A DNA stretch of 64,000 bases from ZC4RG30 sp039932715 (lineage in GTDB: Bacteria > Pseudomonadota > Gammaproteobacteria > Steroidobacterales > Steroidobacteraceae): the NCBI GenBank assembly GCA_039932715.1, contig JBDTPN010000007.1, positions 1-64,000 of the forward strand, written 5' to 3'. Positions 1 through 7,942 of this stretch are shown here, piece after piece (position 1 is the first letter of the stretch; each line of letters starts with the position of its first letter). Position numbers and translations under genes: made by a program. The notes under the pieces were generated by a model. That model saw nothing but the letters and a program-made list of their open reading frames with translations. It searched no databases and had not been told where the DNA came from.

Positions 1-2
1 GG

Positions 3-383
3 GGCGGGCGGGGCGATCGCAAGATGGGTGGTGGCCCGGACTGGCTGATCCAGAAGAATCACGACACGTTTGCTCCGATCGGGCCCTACATCGTGCCAAA
101 GGAGTTCGTCGCACAGCCGATGAACACTCGCCACTACTTCACACTCAACGGCGAGACCAAGCAGGATTCGAACACCTCCCGAATGGAATACAACCTCTGG
201 GAAATGCTTGCCTACGCCTCGAACATGATGACGCTCTCGCCAGGCGACATGCTCTCCCTGGGAAGCCCGCCGGGCACCAACATCGAACGGCAGAATCCCA
301 GGTGGATGAAGGCTGGCGACGTTGGAGTGTGTGTCGTGGAAGGGATTGGCGAGCAGCGGCACAAAATTGTGGCGCAGGATTAA
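3..383 (+). CDS. Fumarylacetoacetate hydrolase family protein, C-terminal part (5' end outside window)
   Basis: The reading frame is open from the window edge (frame beginning at base 3) to a TAA at 381-383, so this is the last 126 or so codons of a longer gene. The sequence GGGPDWLIQKNHDTFAPIGP, the NTSRMEYNLWEML segment and the GDMLSLGSPPGT block are typical of the C-terminal catalytic fold of the FAH family (acylpyruvases, 2-hydroxyhepta-diene-dioate isomerases and hydratases). These enzymes cleave or isomerise ring-fission products of aromatic catabolism using a divalent metal. The metal-binding acidic residues lie upstream of the window. It converges on the BKACE/AAHS operon, which fits an aromatic-acid or keto-acid catabolic neighbourhood. 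The exact substrate cannot be read from this fragment. Confidence 0.85.
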   Translation, partial: GGRGDRKMGGGPDWLIQKNHDTFAPIGPYIVPKEFVAQPMNTRHYFTLNGETKQDSNTSRMEYNLWEMLAYASNMMTLSPGDMLSLGSPPGTNIERQNPRWMKAGDVGVCVVEGIGEQRHKIVAQD

Positions 384-414
384 CGCGCAAGACAAAGCCC
401 ACGGGCCAATACCA

Positions 415-1638
415 TCAGGACGGGCGATGCCGCATGGCGAGCATCGCCGCGACGATCAGTACGGCGGGTATGGCGAACAACGAGACGATGGTCTCTGCCT
501 TCACGCCCGCCGCAAGCGCGTACCCGATCGCCACCGGCGGGAGGATGGTGCCGAGTCGTCCGATGCCTTTGGCCCAGCCAACACCAACCGCACGTAATGC
601 ACTGGGATAGTAGCCGGCCAGCACGACGTTGATGCCTCCGTAAGCGCCCAGCATGAAGAAGCCGCAGGTCGCCAGAAGTAGCAGCAGTGGTGCATCGGGC
701 AGCACTTCAAGCGATTGCCCGATGACGTACAGCAGCACGGCGGCTATCGCGAAGAACGCACTCAGGATCCGATGAGCGCCGAATCGGTCAATGAGCGGCC
801 CGATGAGCAGTCCGGAAATCACGCCTCCGCTGGTATAGCTGCCGATGGCGTAGGCGGCGAGTTTTGGACTTCGTCCCATGTCCACCAGCAACGTCGGAAG
901 CCACGAACTTAGGCAGTAATAAATCGCCAGTGCGCAGATGAACATGAGCCACAGCAGCAGTGTGCCGGTAAGTAATTGCGGTGAGACAATGTCGATGGGC
1001 CGGTGCCGATGCACAGCACCCTGCGCATTGCCCTGCTCTGCAGGCTCGGCCGCAGGTTCCTCGAGGTATCGCCAGCAGACCAGCACTGCGATCAGGCACG
1101 CGGTGCCGGTGACGACGAACGCGTAGCGCCAGTCCTCACCCTCGACGAACAGCCCGGCAAGGAAACCGGCCACCGCCCCTCCCAGCCCGAATGCCGTATA
1201 GAGCAGCATCGTGGCCAATCCACGGCGGCTCGGTGGCGTGCCCTGTGTGACGGCCGCAAGGCAGCTGGGCAATGCGCCCCCGAGGAACACTCCTGTGACG
1301 AAGCGAGATACCACCAGCAGATCGCGGTCCGAGACCAGGGCCGTCAGGACCTGACACACGCCGAAGCCCATTGTCGTCCAGAGGATGATGCCTCGATGAC
1401 CCAGTCGATTTGCTGCCAGCGGCACGGTCAGCAATCCCAGGCACTGGCCGACGAGATTGGCGGAAAAAACAGCCCCGAGTTCTGGACGGCTGAGCAGCAG
1501 AGTACGGGAGATGGGTATCGCCAGCGGACCCATCATTGCAGGTATCAGGCAATCCAGAAAGAACGGGATCGAGCAGATGCCGATGAGCAGAAGAACCCTG
1601 CGATCGAGGCTGGCAGCGTCCCGCATACGCTGATTCAA
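415..1638 (-). CDS. MFS transporter, aromatic acid:H+ symporter-like (AAHS family)
   Basis: This 407-residue protein has about twelve hydrophobic segments. Cytoplasmic-loop signatures include the ANRLGHRG segment between helices 2 and 3 and LIGPLIDRFGAHR between helices 8 and 9, and an aspartate lies in helix 1 (FFLDC), as in aromatic-acid permeases. It probably imports an organic acid with protons. The start is a TTG whose first bases overlap the TGA of the upstream BKACE gene (TTGA at 1635-1638), so the two are translationally coupled. An ATG four codons in is an alternative. The pairing suggests that the transporter supplies the substrate of the beta-keto acid cleavage enzyme. The AAHS assignment is by overall appearance; the substrate is unknown. 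Confidence 0.85.
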   Translation of the reverse strand: MNQRMRDAASLDRRVLLLIGICSIPFFLDCLIPAMMGPLAIPISRTLLLSRPELGAVFSANLVGQCLGLLTVPLAANRLGHRGIILWTTMGFGVCQVLTALVSDRDLLVVSRFVTGVFLGGALPSCLAAVTQGTPPSRRGLATMLLYTAFGLGGAVAGFLAGLFVEGEDWRYAFVVTGTACLIAVLVCWRYLEEPAAEPAEQGNAQGAVHRHRPIDIVSPQLLTGTLLLWLMFICALAIYYCLSSWLPTLLVDMGRSPKLAAYAIGSYTSGGVISGLLIGPLIDRFGAHRILSAFFAIAAVLLYVIGQSLEVLPDAPLLLLLATCGFFMLGAYGGINVVLAGYYPSALRAVGVGWAKGIGRLGTILPPVAIGYALAAGVKAETIVSLFAIPAVLIVAAMLAMRHRPS

Positions 1639-2531
1639 ATGCGGAATCGCTCGCGGGCCTCTTCGACCGTCGCTGGCTTCATGCCGTATATGGCCGCAAT
1701 CTGCGTCGCGGCGCGCACCATGTCGCTGTTGTCCCGCGCGACGCTGCCATCAGGCAGATGAATGCCGTCTTCGAACCCCACGCGAACCAGATCGCAACCG
1801 AGCGAGAGGCCCAGGGTTGCAACTTTGAACATGTCTCGACCTGTCGCGGTGACGCCCCAGATTGCCTTGGGAAACAGCCGCAGGCCCTCGTCGATTGCAA
1901 ACAGGATGTTGCGGGCGATCGGCGGTGTCGCGCCGAATCCACCGCCGTGGAGTAGCCAGACATTGTCGCGGTCGCGGTCGAACAGGCCTTGCTCTGCATA
2001 GCGCAGCAGGCGGTGCAGCGAACTGGCCTCGACTACCTCATATTCGAGCGCGGAACCTTTATCGTAGACGGCCTTGATGGTTTGTTTGAGCAGAGCGGGT
2101 GAATTGACATACGGAGTCTCCTCCGGATAGCCACCTTCAGGATTATAGAAATCGGCGGATCCCGCCGCGATTCCGTACAGGTCCTGTTGCGGTTCCAGAG
2201 TCAGCAGCCCGAGACGCTCCGCATCTGTGGGCCAGATAAATTGTCCCGTGGCCGGATCACGCCGAACGCCGATTCCATTGGTGGTCTGGATCAGGACCGG
2301 GGAGCGTTTGCGTATCTCCCGGATGATCTCGGCATAGATCGCGCGATTTCCACTGTTCTTGCCCTGCGGGTCGCGTGCGTGCACGTGGATCATGGCCGCG
2401 CCAGCCTCATGACAGCGGGCGGCTGCCTCCCCGATCTCTTCGGGTTGTTTCGGGATAATTGCTCCCTCACGATCCTGCTGCATCCCGCCATTGATTGCGC
2501 AGGTGATGATGACCTTGTTGCCGGCAAGCAT
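1635..2531 (-). CDS. Beta-keto acid cleavage enzyme (BKACE, DUF849 family)
   Basis: This 298-residue TIM-barrel protein has the hallmarks of the 3-keto-5-aminohexanoate cleavage enzyme family: an N-terminal VIITCAINGG strand, the metal-binding H-V-H in AAMIHVHARDPQG, an IQTTNGIG strand and the C-terminal DLVRVGFEDGIHLPDG segment. Family members condense a beta-keto acid with acetyl-CoA to give acetoacetate and a new acyl-CoA, using zinc. It is the first gene of a two-gene operon with the AAHS-like transporter and is divergent from a LuxR-type regulator. Length and motifs are complete. The substrate is unknown; residues that set specificity in BKACE subfamilies were not analysed. Confidence 0.9.
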   Translation of the reverse strand: MLAGNKVIITCAINGGMQQDREGAIIPKQPEEIGEAAARCHEAGAAMIHVHARDPQGKNSGNRAIYAEIIREIRKRSPVLIQTTNGIGVRRDPATGQFIWPTDAERLGLLTLEPQQDLYGIAAGSADFYNPEGGYPEETPYVNSPALLKQTIKAVYDKGSALEYEVVEASSLHRLLRYAEQGLFDRDRDNVWLLHGGGFGATPPIARNILFAIDEGLRLFPKAIWGVTATGRDMFKVATLGLSLGCDLVRVGFEDGIHLPDGSVARDNSDMVRAATQIAAIYGMKPATVEEARERFRI

Positions 2532-2668
2532 TTGACTCTCCCGTGCCCGTTCAGAGGATGTAATCTAGCGCGACGCCTCGTTCCTTTCTGTCCTCCTTTC
2601 GAAGGACAATCTGCGAAAAAGCAGGCACGATCGAATTGGGGGTCAGTGGCAGATCGATTGGGGGCGTT
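2532..2668. promoter_or_regulatory. Divergent control region between BKACE operon and luxR-type gene, with direct and inverted repeats
   Basis: This 137-bp gap between divergent starts contains two near-identical direct repeats, GATCGAATTGGGGG at 2629-2642 and GATCGATTGGGGG at 2652-2664, 23 bp apart (about two helical turns). An inverted repeat, GTCCT-N8-AGGAC, lies near 2590-2607. The second direct repeat contains the G-rich ribosome-binding stretch just upstream of the LuxR ATG at 2669. Binding of the adjacent LuxR-type regulator here is an inference. Confidence 0.5.
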
Positions 2669-3448
2669 ATGTCGGACATCAGGCGGATCACGGACTGGTG
2701 CGTTTCGACGAACCACGCTGCGCTATATGAGCGGTTGCTCCGCACGGTAGGGTCAGAGGAATTCGGTTCCACAGTCCGGGACAGCGTCATTGCGGTCACC
2801 AGCGGCGCGCGGCGCATCTACCTGTTTGAGGCCACAGGTGGTGGGGACTCGACGCTGCACTACCATTTCGGCGAGCCGGGCCTGGCCGATATCTTTCCAG
2901 ACTACCGAAAATGGTATCTGCGTCTTGATCCGGTGGGCGAGGCCTACCGTGCAGCACCTCTGGAGAGCGATGTCGCGCTGCAGCGCGTCCGTCCGCTGCA
3001 CATAACGTCCACAGAGTTTCGGCGTCGCATCTTCGATGACGCGGGCATCGTGGAGCGTGTGTCCATTGTTCAGCGTGGCCCCGACGCCTGGCGTGGTATC
3101 AACATCGCCAGGCACGTATCCGACGGGTGCTTTAAGGACGACGAGATCACCGCGCTGACAGGTCTGGCCTGTCTCGTCCTGCCCATGCTGACCCTGAATC
3201 GCGAGCGCAAAGCGGCGGCCGCGCAGCTGACGTTTGAGCAACTGGAGGACCGATTTGCCACACGATTCACGGTGCTGACGCCCCGGGAGCGCCAAGTCTG
3301 CGCCCGCGCCGCCGTCGGCATGAGCGTCGCCGCCACCGCGCTCGAGCTTGGCATCGCCAGAACCTCGGTACTGACCTATCGACGCCGCGCTTACGAACGG
3401 CTGCACGTCACCAGTCCGTACGAACTTTGTGCCCTTGTTACGCATTAG
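2669..3448 (+). CDS. LuxR-type helix-turn-helix transcriptional regulator
   Basis: The protein has 259 residues from the ATG at 2669, chosen because a GGGGG tract precedes it closely; an upstream in-frame start at 2636 would add 11 residues. The C-terminal 60 or so residues form a LuxR/GerE-type HTH: LTPRERQVCARAAVGMSVAATALELGIARTSV then YRRRAYERL. The N-terminal 190 residues show no motif I recognise and probably sense a ligand. The gene is divergent from the BKACE-transporter operon and lies just upstream of the hydrolase gene on the same strand, so it may control one or both. The HTH deviates from the usual xKTVxxH recognition helix (RTSVLTYRRR). Confidence 0.85.
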   Translation: MSDIRRITDWCVSTNHAALYERLLRTVGSEEFGSTVRDSVIAVTSGARRIYLFEATGGGDSTLHYHFGEPGLADIFPDYRKWYLRLDPVGEAYRAAPLESDVALQRVRPLHITSTEFRRRIFDDAGIVERVSIVQRGPDAWRGINIARHVSDGCFKDDEITALTGLACLVLPMLTLNRERKAAAAQLTFEQLEDRFATRFTVLTPRERQVCARAAVGMSVAATALELGIARTSVLTYRRRAYERLHVTSPYELCALVTH

Positions 3449-3500
3449 GGGCCGTTTCCAGGACCTGACACCCGCCGCTGCGATCACTCGGCGAACAAAC

Positions 3501-6107
3501 ATGAATCGGCGCACGCGATGGGGGGCAGTTTTGGGGGCGATGACGTCGCTGCTTGGTGCTTCAGCCGCGGCAGCTGCGGTGGTCGGCATAGCTTCCGGCA
3601 CTGGGCCGTGGCCCGCAATAGCCGAATCATTCGAATCATTGCCCGCACATACGGTATTCCATCCTGTGCGGGCTGCTCCCGGCGCGTTGCCACTGTTTGT
3701 GTGGGGCAATGGCGCTTGCCGCGACAACGGTCTGCAACATGGAGCCTTTCTGCGGCAGATCGCTTCCCAGGGCTACATCGTGATTGCCCTGGGTCATCCC
3801 CGCGAAGAGCGGCCTTTCGATCCGGCACCTCAGGGCCAGCCCGTGCCTGCCGCGCAAGTTCCTGCACCGGCGCAAGCGGCACAACGTGATACCCCCGATG
3901 AAACGCAACCCGCACAAATCCTCGAGGCCATCGACTGGGCGACACGTGAGAACGCCCGTGCAGGCAGTCTTTTCCAGGGGCGAATCGATGTCACGCGCAT
4001 TGCCGTTGGCGGGCATAGCTGCGGCGGATTGCAGGCATTGGCGGTGTCGGACGATCCACGCATCGACACCACCCTGGTGCTGGATAGTGGCATCTATGTG
4101 CAGCGCGAAGGCGCGCACAGTGGCGTCAAAATCGACAAGTCGCAGCTGGCGCGACTGCATGGGCCCATGCTTTACCTGGACGGCGGATCGATCGACATCG
4201 CGCATCCCAATGCAACAGACGACGTGTCGCGCATCAACCAGGTGCCGGTGTTCTTTGCCTCGCTGCCTGTGGGCCATGGCGGCACCTTCTGGACGCAGTC
4301 GGATGGCGGCGACTGGGCACGCGTGGCCACTCGCTGGCTTGACTGGACGTTGAAGAAAGATGCCGATGCTAGCTGGGATTTCGCAGGGCCCGTCTGCCGG
4401 CTGTGCACCGACCATCGCTGGACGGTTGTGCAGAAGAAAATGCCATTTCCCCAGGGACCGTTCCGCGAATCCCGATACGTCAAAGTACGTGATGGCACGC
4501 GCCTGGCGATGAATGTCTACCGCGCTGCACGCAACGGCGTGCCGGTTGCGGAAAAGCGGCCCGTGATCTTCTCGTTCACCCCCTATCGCGCGCGCTACAG
4601 CGACGCACGTGGGGTGCGCAATGAACTGGGCCAGTTCAACAGCGGTGGCAACGCCAGTCTGCTGGAGCACGGCTATGTCCTGGCCGTCGCGGACATCCGA
4701 GGTAAGGGCGCTTCATTCGGCGCGCGACGCGGCTTTCAGGATCGCACTGAGGCGCTGGATGGCTACGATCTCGTGCAGTGGCTGGCGGCACAGCCATGGT
4801 CGAGCGGCCGCGTGGGCATGTATGGCTGTTCATATCTGGGCGGCACCACGGTGCACGTGGCCACAACCCGGCCTCCGGCGCTGCGGGCGATTTTCTCCGG
4901 CGCCACGGATCTGGACAAGTTCGCCTTTGTGCGCAATGGCGGGATCACTGCGCAGTTCAACACGCGTCCCGACGAGCCACTCAGTGATGACCTGATGAGC
5001 CTGCCTACTGACGAGGATGCAGATGGTTCGCTGCTGCGCGCCGCGGTGGCCCAACATGCGCGCAATACACCGATGGCCGCCCTCTGGTATGGCATGCCCT
5101 TTCGCGACAGCGTTTCGCCGCTGACGGGCACCCGCTTCTGGGTGGAGGCGGGGCCCTATACGTATCTGGATGCACTGAAGTCATCGGGCATCGCGACCTA
5201 CTATTGGGGCAACTGGGAAGACGAACCCACCGGGCAGGTGATCCTGGCCGCGCAGAATCTTGGCAGCCGGCTGTTGCTGGGACCAGGAAGCCATTGTGTC
5301 CCGCCGCCGGATTTCGACTTCGCTGGCGAAGTGCGCGGCTATTTCGATCGCCATCTGAAGCAGGCCAAAGCCAGCGATATCCGGTCGCCGCGCGTGACCT
5401 GGTGGCTGGACGACGGCAAAGGCGGGCACACCTGGCAACACGGCGCACAGCCACCGGGATTCGGCGTGTCGCGCGAGCGTTGGTCGCTTGCAGCTCCTGA
5501 AGGCGGGCACGCCGCGACAGATGGATTGTTGCAGCAGAGGGCTGCGAACTCGGGCCAGACGAAATTTCAGGTCGACTATCGCGTCGGTGAAGGTGAGTAC
5601 TTCGCATTCTGGATCGACTCGCAACACGGCCGGGGCGCGAGTTTCACCGGCCCACCGTTCGAGCGGGCGCGATTGCTGGCGGGATTCCCCATAGTGCAGC
5701 TGGCCATCCAGTCGGATCGACCAGAGCCACTGCTGTTTGCCTATCTGGAGAAGTTGTCGGCCGATGGCAGTGCCAAGGTGATCTCTTATGGTCGCCTCGC
5801 CGCCGCCTATCGCCGTACTGGCGCGGCACCCTATGACACGCAGGGATTGCCCTGGCAACCGGGTCTGAAAGCGGGCTTTTCCCCACTGGTTGTCGATAGC
5901 ACGGTCGAACTTCGCTTCGCGCTGGGCCCGGTGGCGCAGGTGATCCCCGCAGGATCAAGACTGCGGCTGGTGATCACCGGTGCGGATCCTCGCCAGCGCA
6001 ACCTGCAGCAGATCAGGGTGGATCCGACCAGCATTATCGTCCGAAGTGGCGAGCGTGCCGGATCGTGGCTGGAACTGCCGCTTGCGGATCCTCCTGCTTC
6101 GCCTTAG
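3501..6107 (+). CDS. Secreted double alpha/beta-hydrolase: N-terminal lipase/PAF-acetylhydrolase-like module fused to CocE/NonD hydrolase
   Basis: The 868-residue protein starts at the ATG at 3501, where a signal peptide begins (RR followed by a hydrophobic Ala-rich stretch); longer in-frame starts would overlap luxR. Residues about 40-330 form an alpha/beta hydrolase with nucleophile elbow GGHSCGG (Ser173) and a late histidine in VGHGG. Residues about 345-620 match the CocE/X-Pro dipeptidyl-peptidase S15 fold, with elbow GCSYLGG (Ser444) and GPGSHC (His598). The remainder is the PepX C-terminal beta-sandwich with its ending VIPAGSRLRLVITG. CocE-type enzymes hydrolyse esters or amides. Two catalytic modules in one exported chain are unusual; substrates are unknown. 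Confidence 0.85.
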   Translation: MNRRTRWGAVLGAMTSLLGASAAAAAVVGIASGTGPWPAIAESFESLPAHTVFHPVRAAPGALPLFVWGNGACRDNGLQHGAFLRQIASQGYIVIALGHPREERPFDPAPQGQPVPAAQVPAPAQAAQRDTPDETQPAQILEAIDWATRENARAGSLFQGRIDVTRIAVGGHSCGGLQALAVSDDPRIDTTLVLDSGIYVQREGAHSGVKIDKSQLARLHGPMLYLDGGSIDIAHPNATDDVSRINQVPVFFASLPVGHGGTFWTQSDGGDWARVATRWLDWTLKKDADASWDFAGPVCRLCTDHRWTVVQKKMPFPQGPFRESRYVKVRDGTRLAMNVYRAARNGVPVAEKRPVIFSFTPYRARYSDARGVRNELGQFNSGGNASLLEHGYVLAVADIRGKGASFGARRGFQDRTEALDGYDLVQWLAAQPWSSGRVGMYGCSYLGGTTVHVATTRPPALRAIFSGATDLDKFAFVRNGGITAQFNTRPDEPLSDDLMSLPTDEDADGSLLRAAVAQHARNTPMAALWYGMPFRDSVSPLTGTRFWVEAGPYTYLDALKSSGIATYYWGNWEDEPTGQVILAAQNLGSRLLLGPGSHCVPPPDFDFAGEVRGYFDRHLKQAKASDIRSPRVTWWLDDGKGGHTWQHGAQPPGFGVSRERWSLAAPEGGHAATDGLLQQRAANSGQTKFQVDYRVGEGEYFAFWIDSQHGRGASFTGPPFERARLLAGFPIVQLAIQSDRPEPLLFAYLEKLSADGSAKVISYGRLAAAYRRTGAAPYDTQGLPWQPGLKAGFSPLVVDSTVELRFALGPVAQVIPAGSRLRLVITGADPRQRNLQQIRVDPTSIIVRSGERAGSWLELPLADPPASP

Positions 6108-6131
6108 AACTTCGTTGACAATATTCGCGGG

Positions 6132-6371
6132 TTACCCGCGCACGTTAACCTTTGGTCGGTCGGTGCCGCTCGATTTCTCCACGTGCCAGTTGCCCTGTTC
6201 ATCTTCGTACGTAATCGTGGCGGAGTCGCCCGGGGTGGATTGTTCCCTGGCGGCCAGCTCGGCTGCCTGGCGCGCGGCATCGTGGGTCGCAAAGGGCTCG
6301 GATATAGTCTCGTCCACCTGGTAAGCCCAACCGCCGTCGTGCTTGATTATCTTGTAAGTAAGCTGTGCCAT
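6132..6371 (-). CDS. DUF2188 family small protein
   Basis: This 79-residue cytosolic protein begins MAQLTYKIIKHDGGWAYQV and contains FATHDAARQAAELAAREQ followed by TYEDEQGNWHVE. That pattern, a short strand with GGW, an alpha helix after a D/S-A-A motif, then a terminal strand, is the DUF2188 layout. The function of the family is not known. The start at 6371 was chosen because the family begins there and because AGGAG lies just upstream on the minus strand; longer in-frame extensions run into antisense-like sequence. The gene converges with the hydrolase gene and is divergent from the cytochrome b gene. A GC-rich hairpin (6126-6140) spans its stop codon. Confidence 0.75.
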   Translation of the reverse strand: MAQLTYKIIKHDGGWAYQVDETISEPFATHDAARQAAELAAREQSTPGDSATITYEDEQGNWHVEKSSGTDRPKVNVRG

Positions 6372-6561
6372 TCGTCTCTCTCCAATTCTGTAGGAGGTAT
6401 GGGGAAGTACGATGATACCCGGGCCGCCCGAGCAATGCGTTCCAGCACAGCCCGGCACCGTAGAACCGAGACTACGGCCACGCTCGATCTTAAAGATCAC
6501 CCAACGGCGCCTTTGTGAATTAGGCTGTGCTGACGCCGCGTGGCGTTGCGAGTCAAACAGC
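6372..6561. promoter_or_regulatory. Divergent intergenic region upstream of the cytochrome b/Mo-enzyme/Met-rich peptide cassette
   Basis: The region holds two compact inverted repeats. CCGTAG-N8-CTACGG lies at 6458-6477 and the 13-bp palindrome GATCTT-A-AAGATC at 6486-6498. Both sit 65-105 bp upstream of the proposed cytochrome b start at 6562, so they could be operators or structures in a 5' untranslated leader. No clear sigma-70 promoter was identified. Confidence 0.4.
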
Positions 6562-7167
6562 ATGTCGAGAGAAGCACCGGCGATCCGCGTGATCCACCCT
6601 CTATGGCTACGCATAACGCATTGGATCAATGCCTTGGCAGTGATCATGATGGTTACCAGCGGATGGCAGATTTACAATGCTTCGCCGATCTTCGGCTTCG
6701 AGTTTCCACGGGCGATCACGCTGGGTGGGTGGCTGGGCGGCGCGTTGCTGTGGCACTTCGCGGCCATGTGGTTGTTGGCAGCCAACGGCATCCTCTATCT
6801 GGTAGTGAGCCTTGCCACGGGGCGTTTCGGGCGTCAGATGTTTCCCATTTCACTCAGGGGCATTCTCACCGACGCCGGGATGGCGCTACGGGGAACGCTG
6901 TCGCACGCTGACTTGAGTAGATACAACGCGGTTCAGAAAGCCGCTTATCTGTTCGCTATCACGGACATGATTGTCCTCGTCCTGTCTGGCCTGGTGGTGT
7001 TCAAGCCGGTGCAGTTTCCAATTCTGCGAACGCTGATGGGAGATTTCGACAACGCCCGCATTGTGCACTTCCTGGCCATGTCGGGCCTGGTCGCCTTCGT
7101 CCTGATCCACGTGGCCATGGCCGCGCTGGTACCCCGCACGATTGTTGCCATGGTGCGCGGCCGATGA
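6562..7167 (+). CDS. Cytochrome b561-type membrane subunit (YedZ1-like) of a molybdopterin oxidoreductase
   Basis: The 201-residue protein starts at the ATG at 6562. Four to five hydrophobic helices carry candidate haem-ligand histidines: HPLWLRITHWINAL at the N-terminus, LLWHFAAMWL in the second helix, and VHFLAMSGLVAFVLIHVAMAAL near the end. This is the cytochrome b/b6 domain that passes quinol electrons to a periplasmic partner. Its stop overlaps the start of the molybdopterin gene (ATGA at 7164-7167), so the two probably form a complex. It resembles the b-type subunit of the YedY1/YedZ1 pair rather than canonical six-helix MsrQ. Confidence 0.85.
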   Translation: MSREAPAIRVIHPLWLRITHWINALAVIMMVTSGWQIYNASPIFGFEFPRAITLGGWLGGALLWHFAAMWLLAANGILYLVVSLATGRFGRQMFPISLRGILTDAGMALRGTLSHADLSRYNAVQKAAYLFAITDMIVLVLSGLVVFKPVQFPILRTLMGDFDNARIVHFLAMSGLVAFVLIHVAMAALVPRTIVAMVRGR

Positions 7168-7910
7168 GCCAGCGAGAAATCATCCGCGAAGCACTGAAAG
7201 TAATGGCGCCCGCATCGCGCCGATTCTTTCTGCGCAATACATTGAGCCTGGGCGGGCTCGCCATGTTGACCGGTTGCAGTGTCGTGAACGAAGACTCCGC
7301 CGAAAAGGTACTTGCCTACGTTTCACGCTTCAATGATCGAGCGCAGGCGTTGTTGTTCAATCCCAATCGCCTTGCACCAACCTATCCGGAATCGATGATG
7401 ACTCGGCCTTTTCCCTTCAACGCCTTCTATAGCGAGGCGGAAGCTCCGGAAGTGGAGGGAAGCGGGTATCGCCTTGAAGTGAGCGGGCTGGTGGCTGACA
7501 AATCGAACTGGTCACTCACGCGCCTGGCGCAGATGGAGCAGACGTCCCAGGTAACCCGGCACATCTGTGTTGAGGGGTGGAGTGCAATTGGCAAGTGGGG
7601 CGGTGTGCCGTTCTCGGCGTTCCTTAAGCGCATTGGCGCGGATCTGTCAGCCCGGTACGTCGGCTTCAAATGCGCAGACAATTATTACCAGAGCATCGAC
7701 ATGGCTACGGCCCTGCATCCCCAGACGCTTCTTGCGTTGAGCTATGACGGCGAGACGCTGCCCAGAAAATACGGCTACCCGATGAAACTACGGATGCCGA
7801 CCAAACTGGGCTACAAGAATCCAAAACACATAGCCGCCCTGTACGTCACTAATAAGAATCCTGGTGGGTACTGGGAGGACCAAGGCTACAACTGGTTCGG
7901 TGGCAGCTGA
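7164..7910 (+). CDS. Periplasmic molybdopterin-dependent oxidoreductase (MsrP/YedY1-like)
   Basis: This 248-residue protein has a sulfite-oxidase-fold molybdopterin-binding domain. The N-terminus has SRRFFLRN followed by a hydrophobic run ending LAMLTGCS, so it is a Tat substrate and possibly a lipoprotein. The Mo-ligating cysteine lies in RHICVEGWSAIGKWGG (Cys135); downstream signatures are YQSIDM, LALSYDGETLP and YGYPMKLRMP. The family reduces methionine sulfoxide or related S-oxides with electrons from a membrane cytochrome b, here the preceding gene. A Met-rich exported peptide gene follows, after an intrinsic terminator overlapping this stop codon. A direct role in protein-Met repair is inferred from context. 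Confidence 0.88.
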   Translation: MSQREIIREALKVMAPASRRFFLRNTLSLGGLAMLTGCSVVNEDSAEKVLAYVSRFNDRAQALLFNPNRLAPTYPESMMTRPFPFNAFYSEAEAPEVEGSGYRLEVSGLVADKSNWSLTRLAQMEQTSQVTRHICVEGWSAIGKWGGVPFSAFLKRIGADLSARYVGFKCADNYYQSIDMATALHPQTLLALSYDGETLPRKYGYPMKLRMPTKLGYKNPKHIAALYVTNKNPGGYWEDQGYNWFGGS

Positions 7911-7924
7911 CGCTGTCTTTTTTT
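7902..7924 (+). terminator. Rho-independent terminator overlapping the stop codon of the Mo-oxidoreductase gene
   Basis: The stem is GGCAGC (7902-7907) pairing with GCTGTC (7912-7917) through one G-U pair, the loop is TGAC, and seven T residues follow (7918-7924). The TGA stop lies in the loop. The next gene starts only 18 bp downstream, so partial read-through would set the ratio of enzyme to peptide, or the peptide may be expressed separately. Confidence 0.6.
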
Positions 7925-7942
7925 GTTCAACAGGAGATGAAA

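Noticed and set aside
6126..6140. Bidirectional terminator between the hydrolase and DUF2188 genes
   Set aside because: A CGCGGG-TTA-CCCGCG hairpin spans the DUF2188 stop codon, but it is not followed by a T tract on either strand, so I did not list it as a feature.
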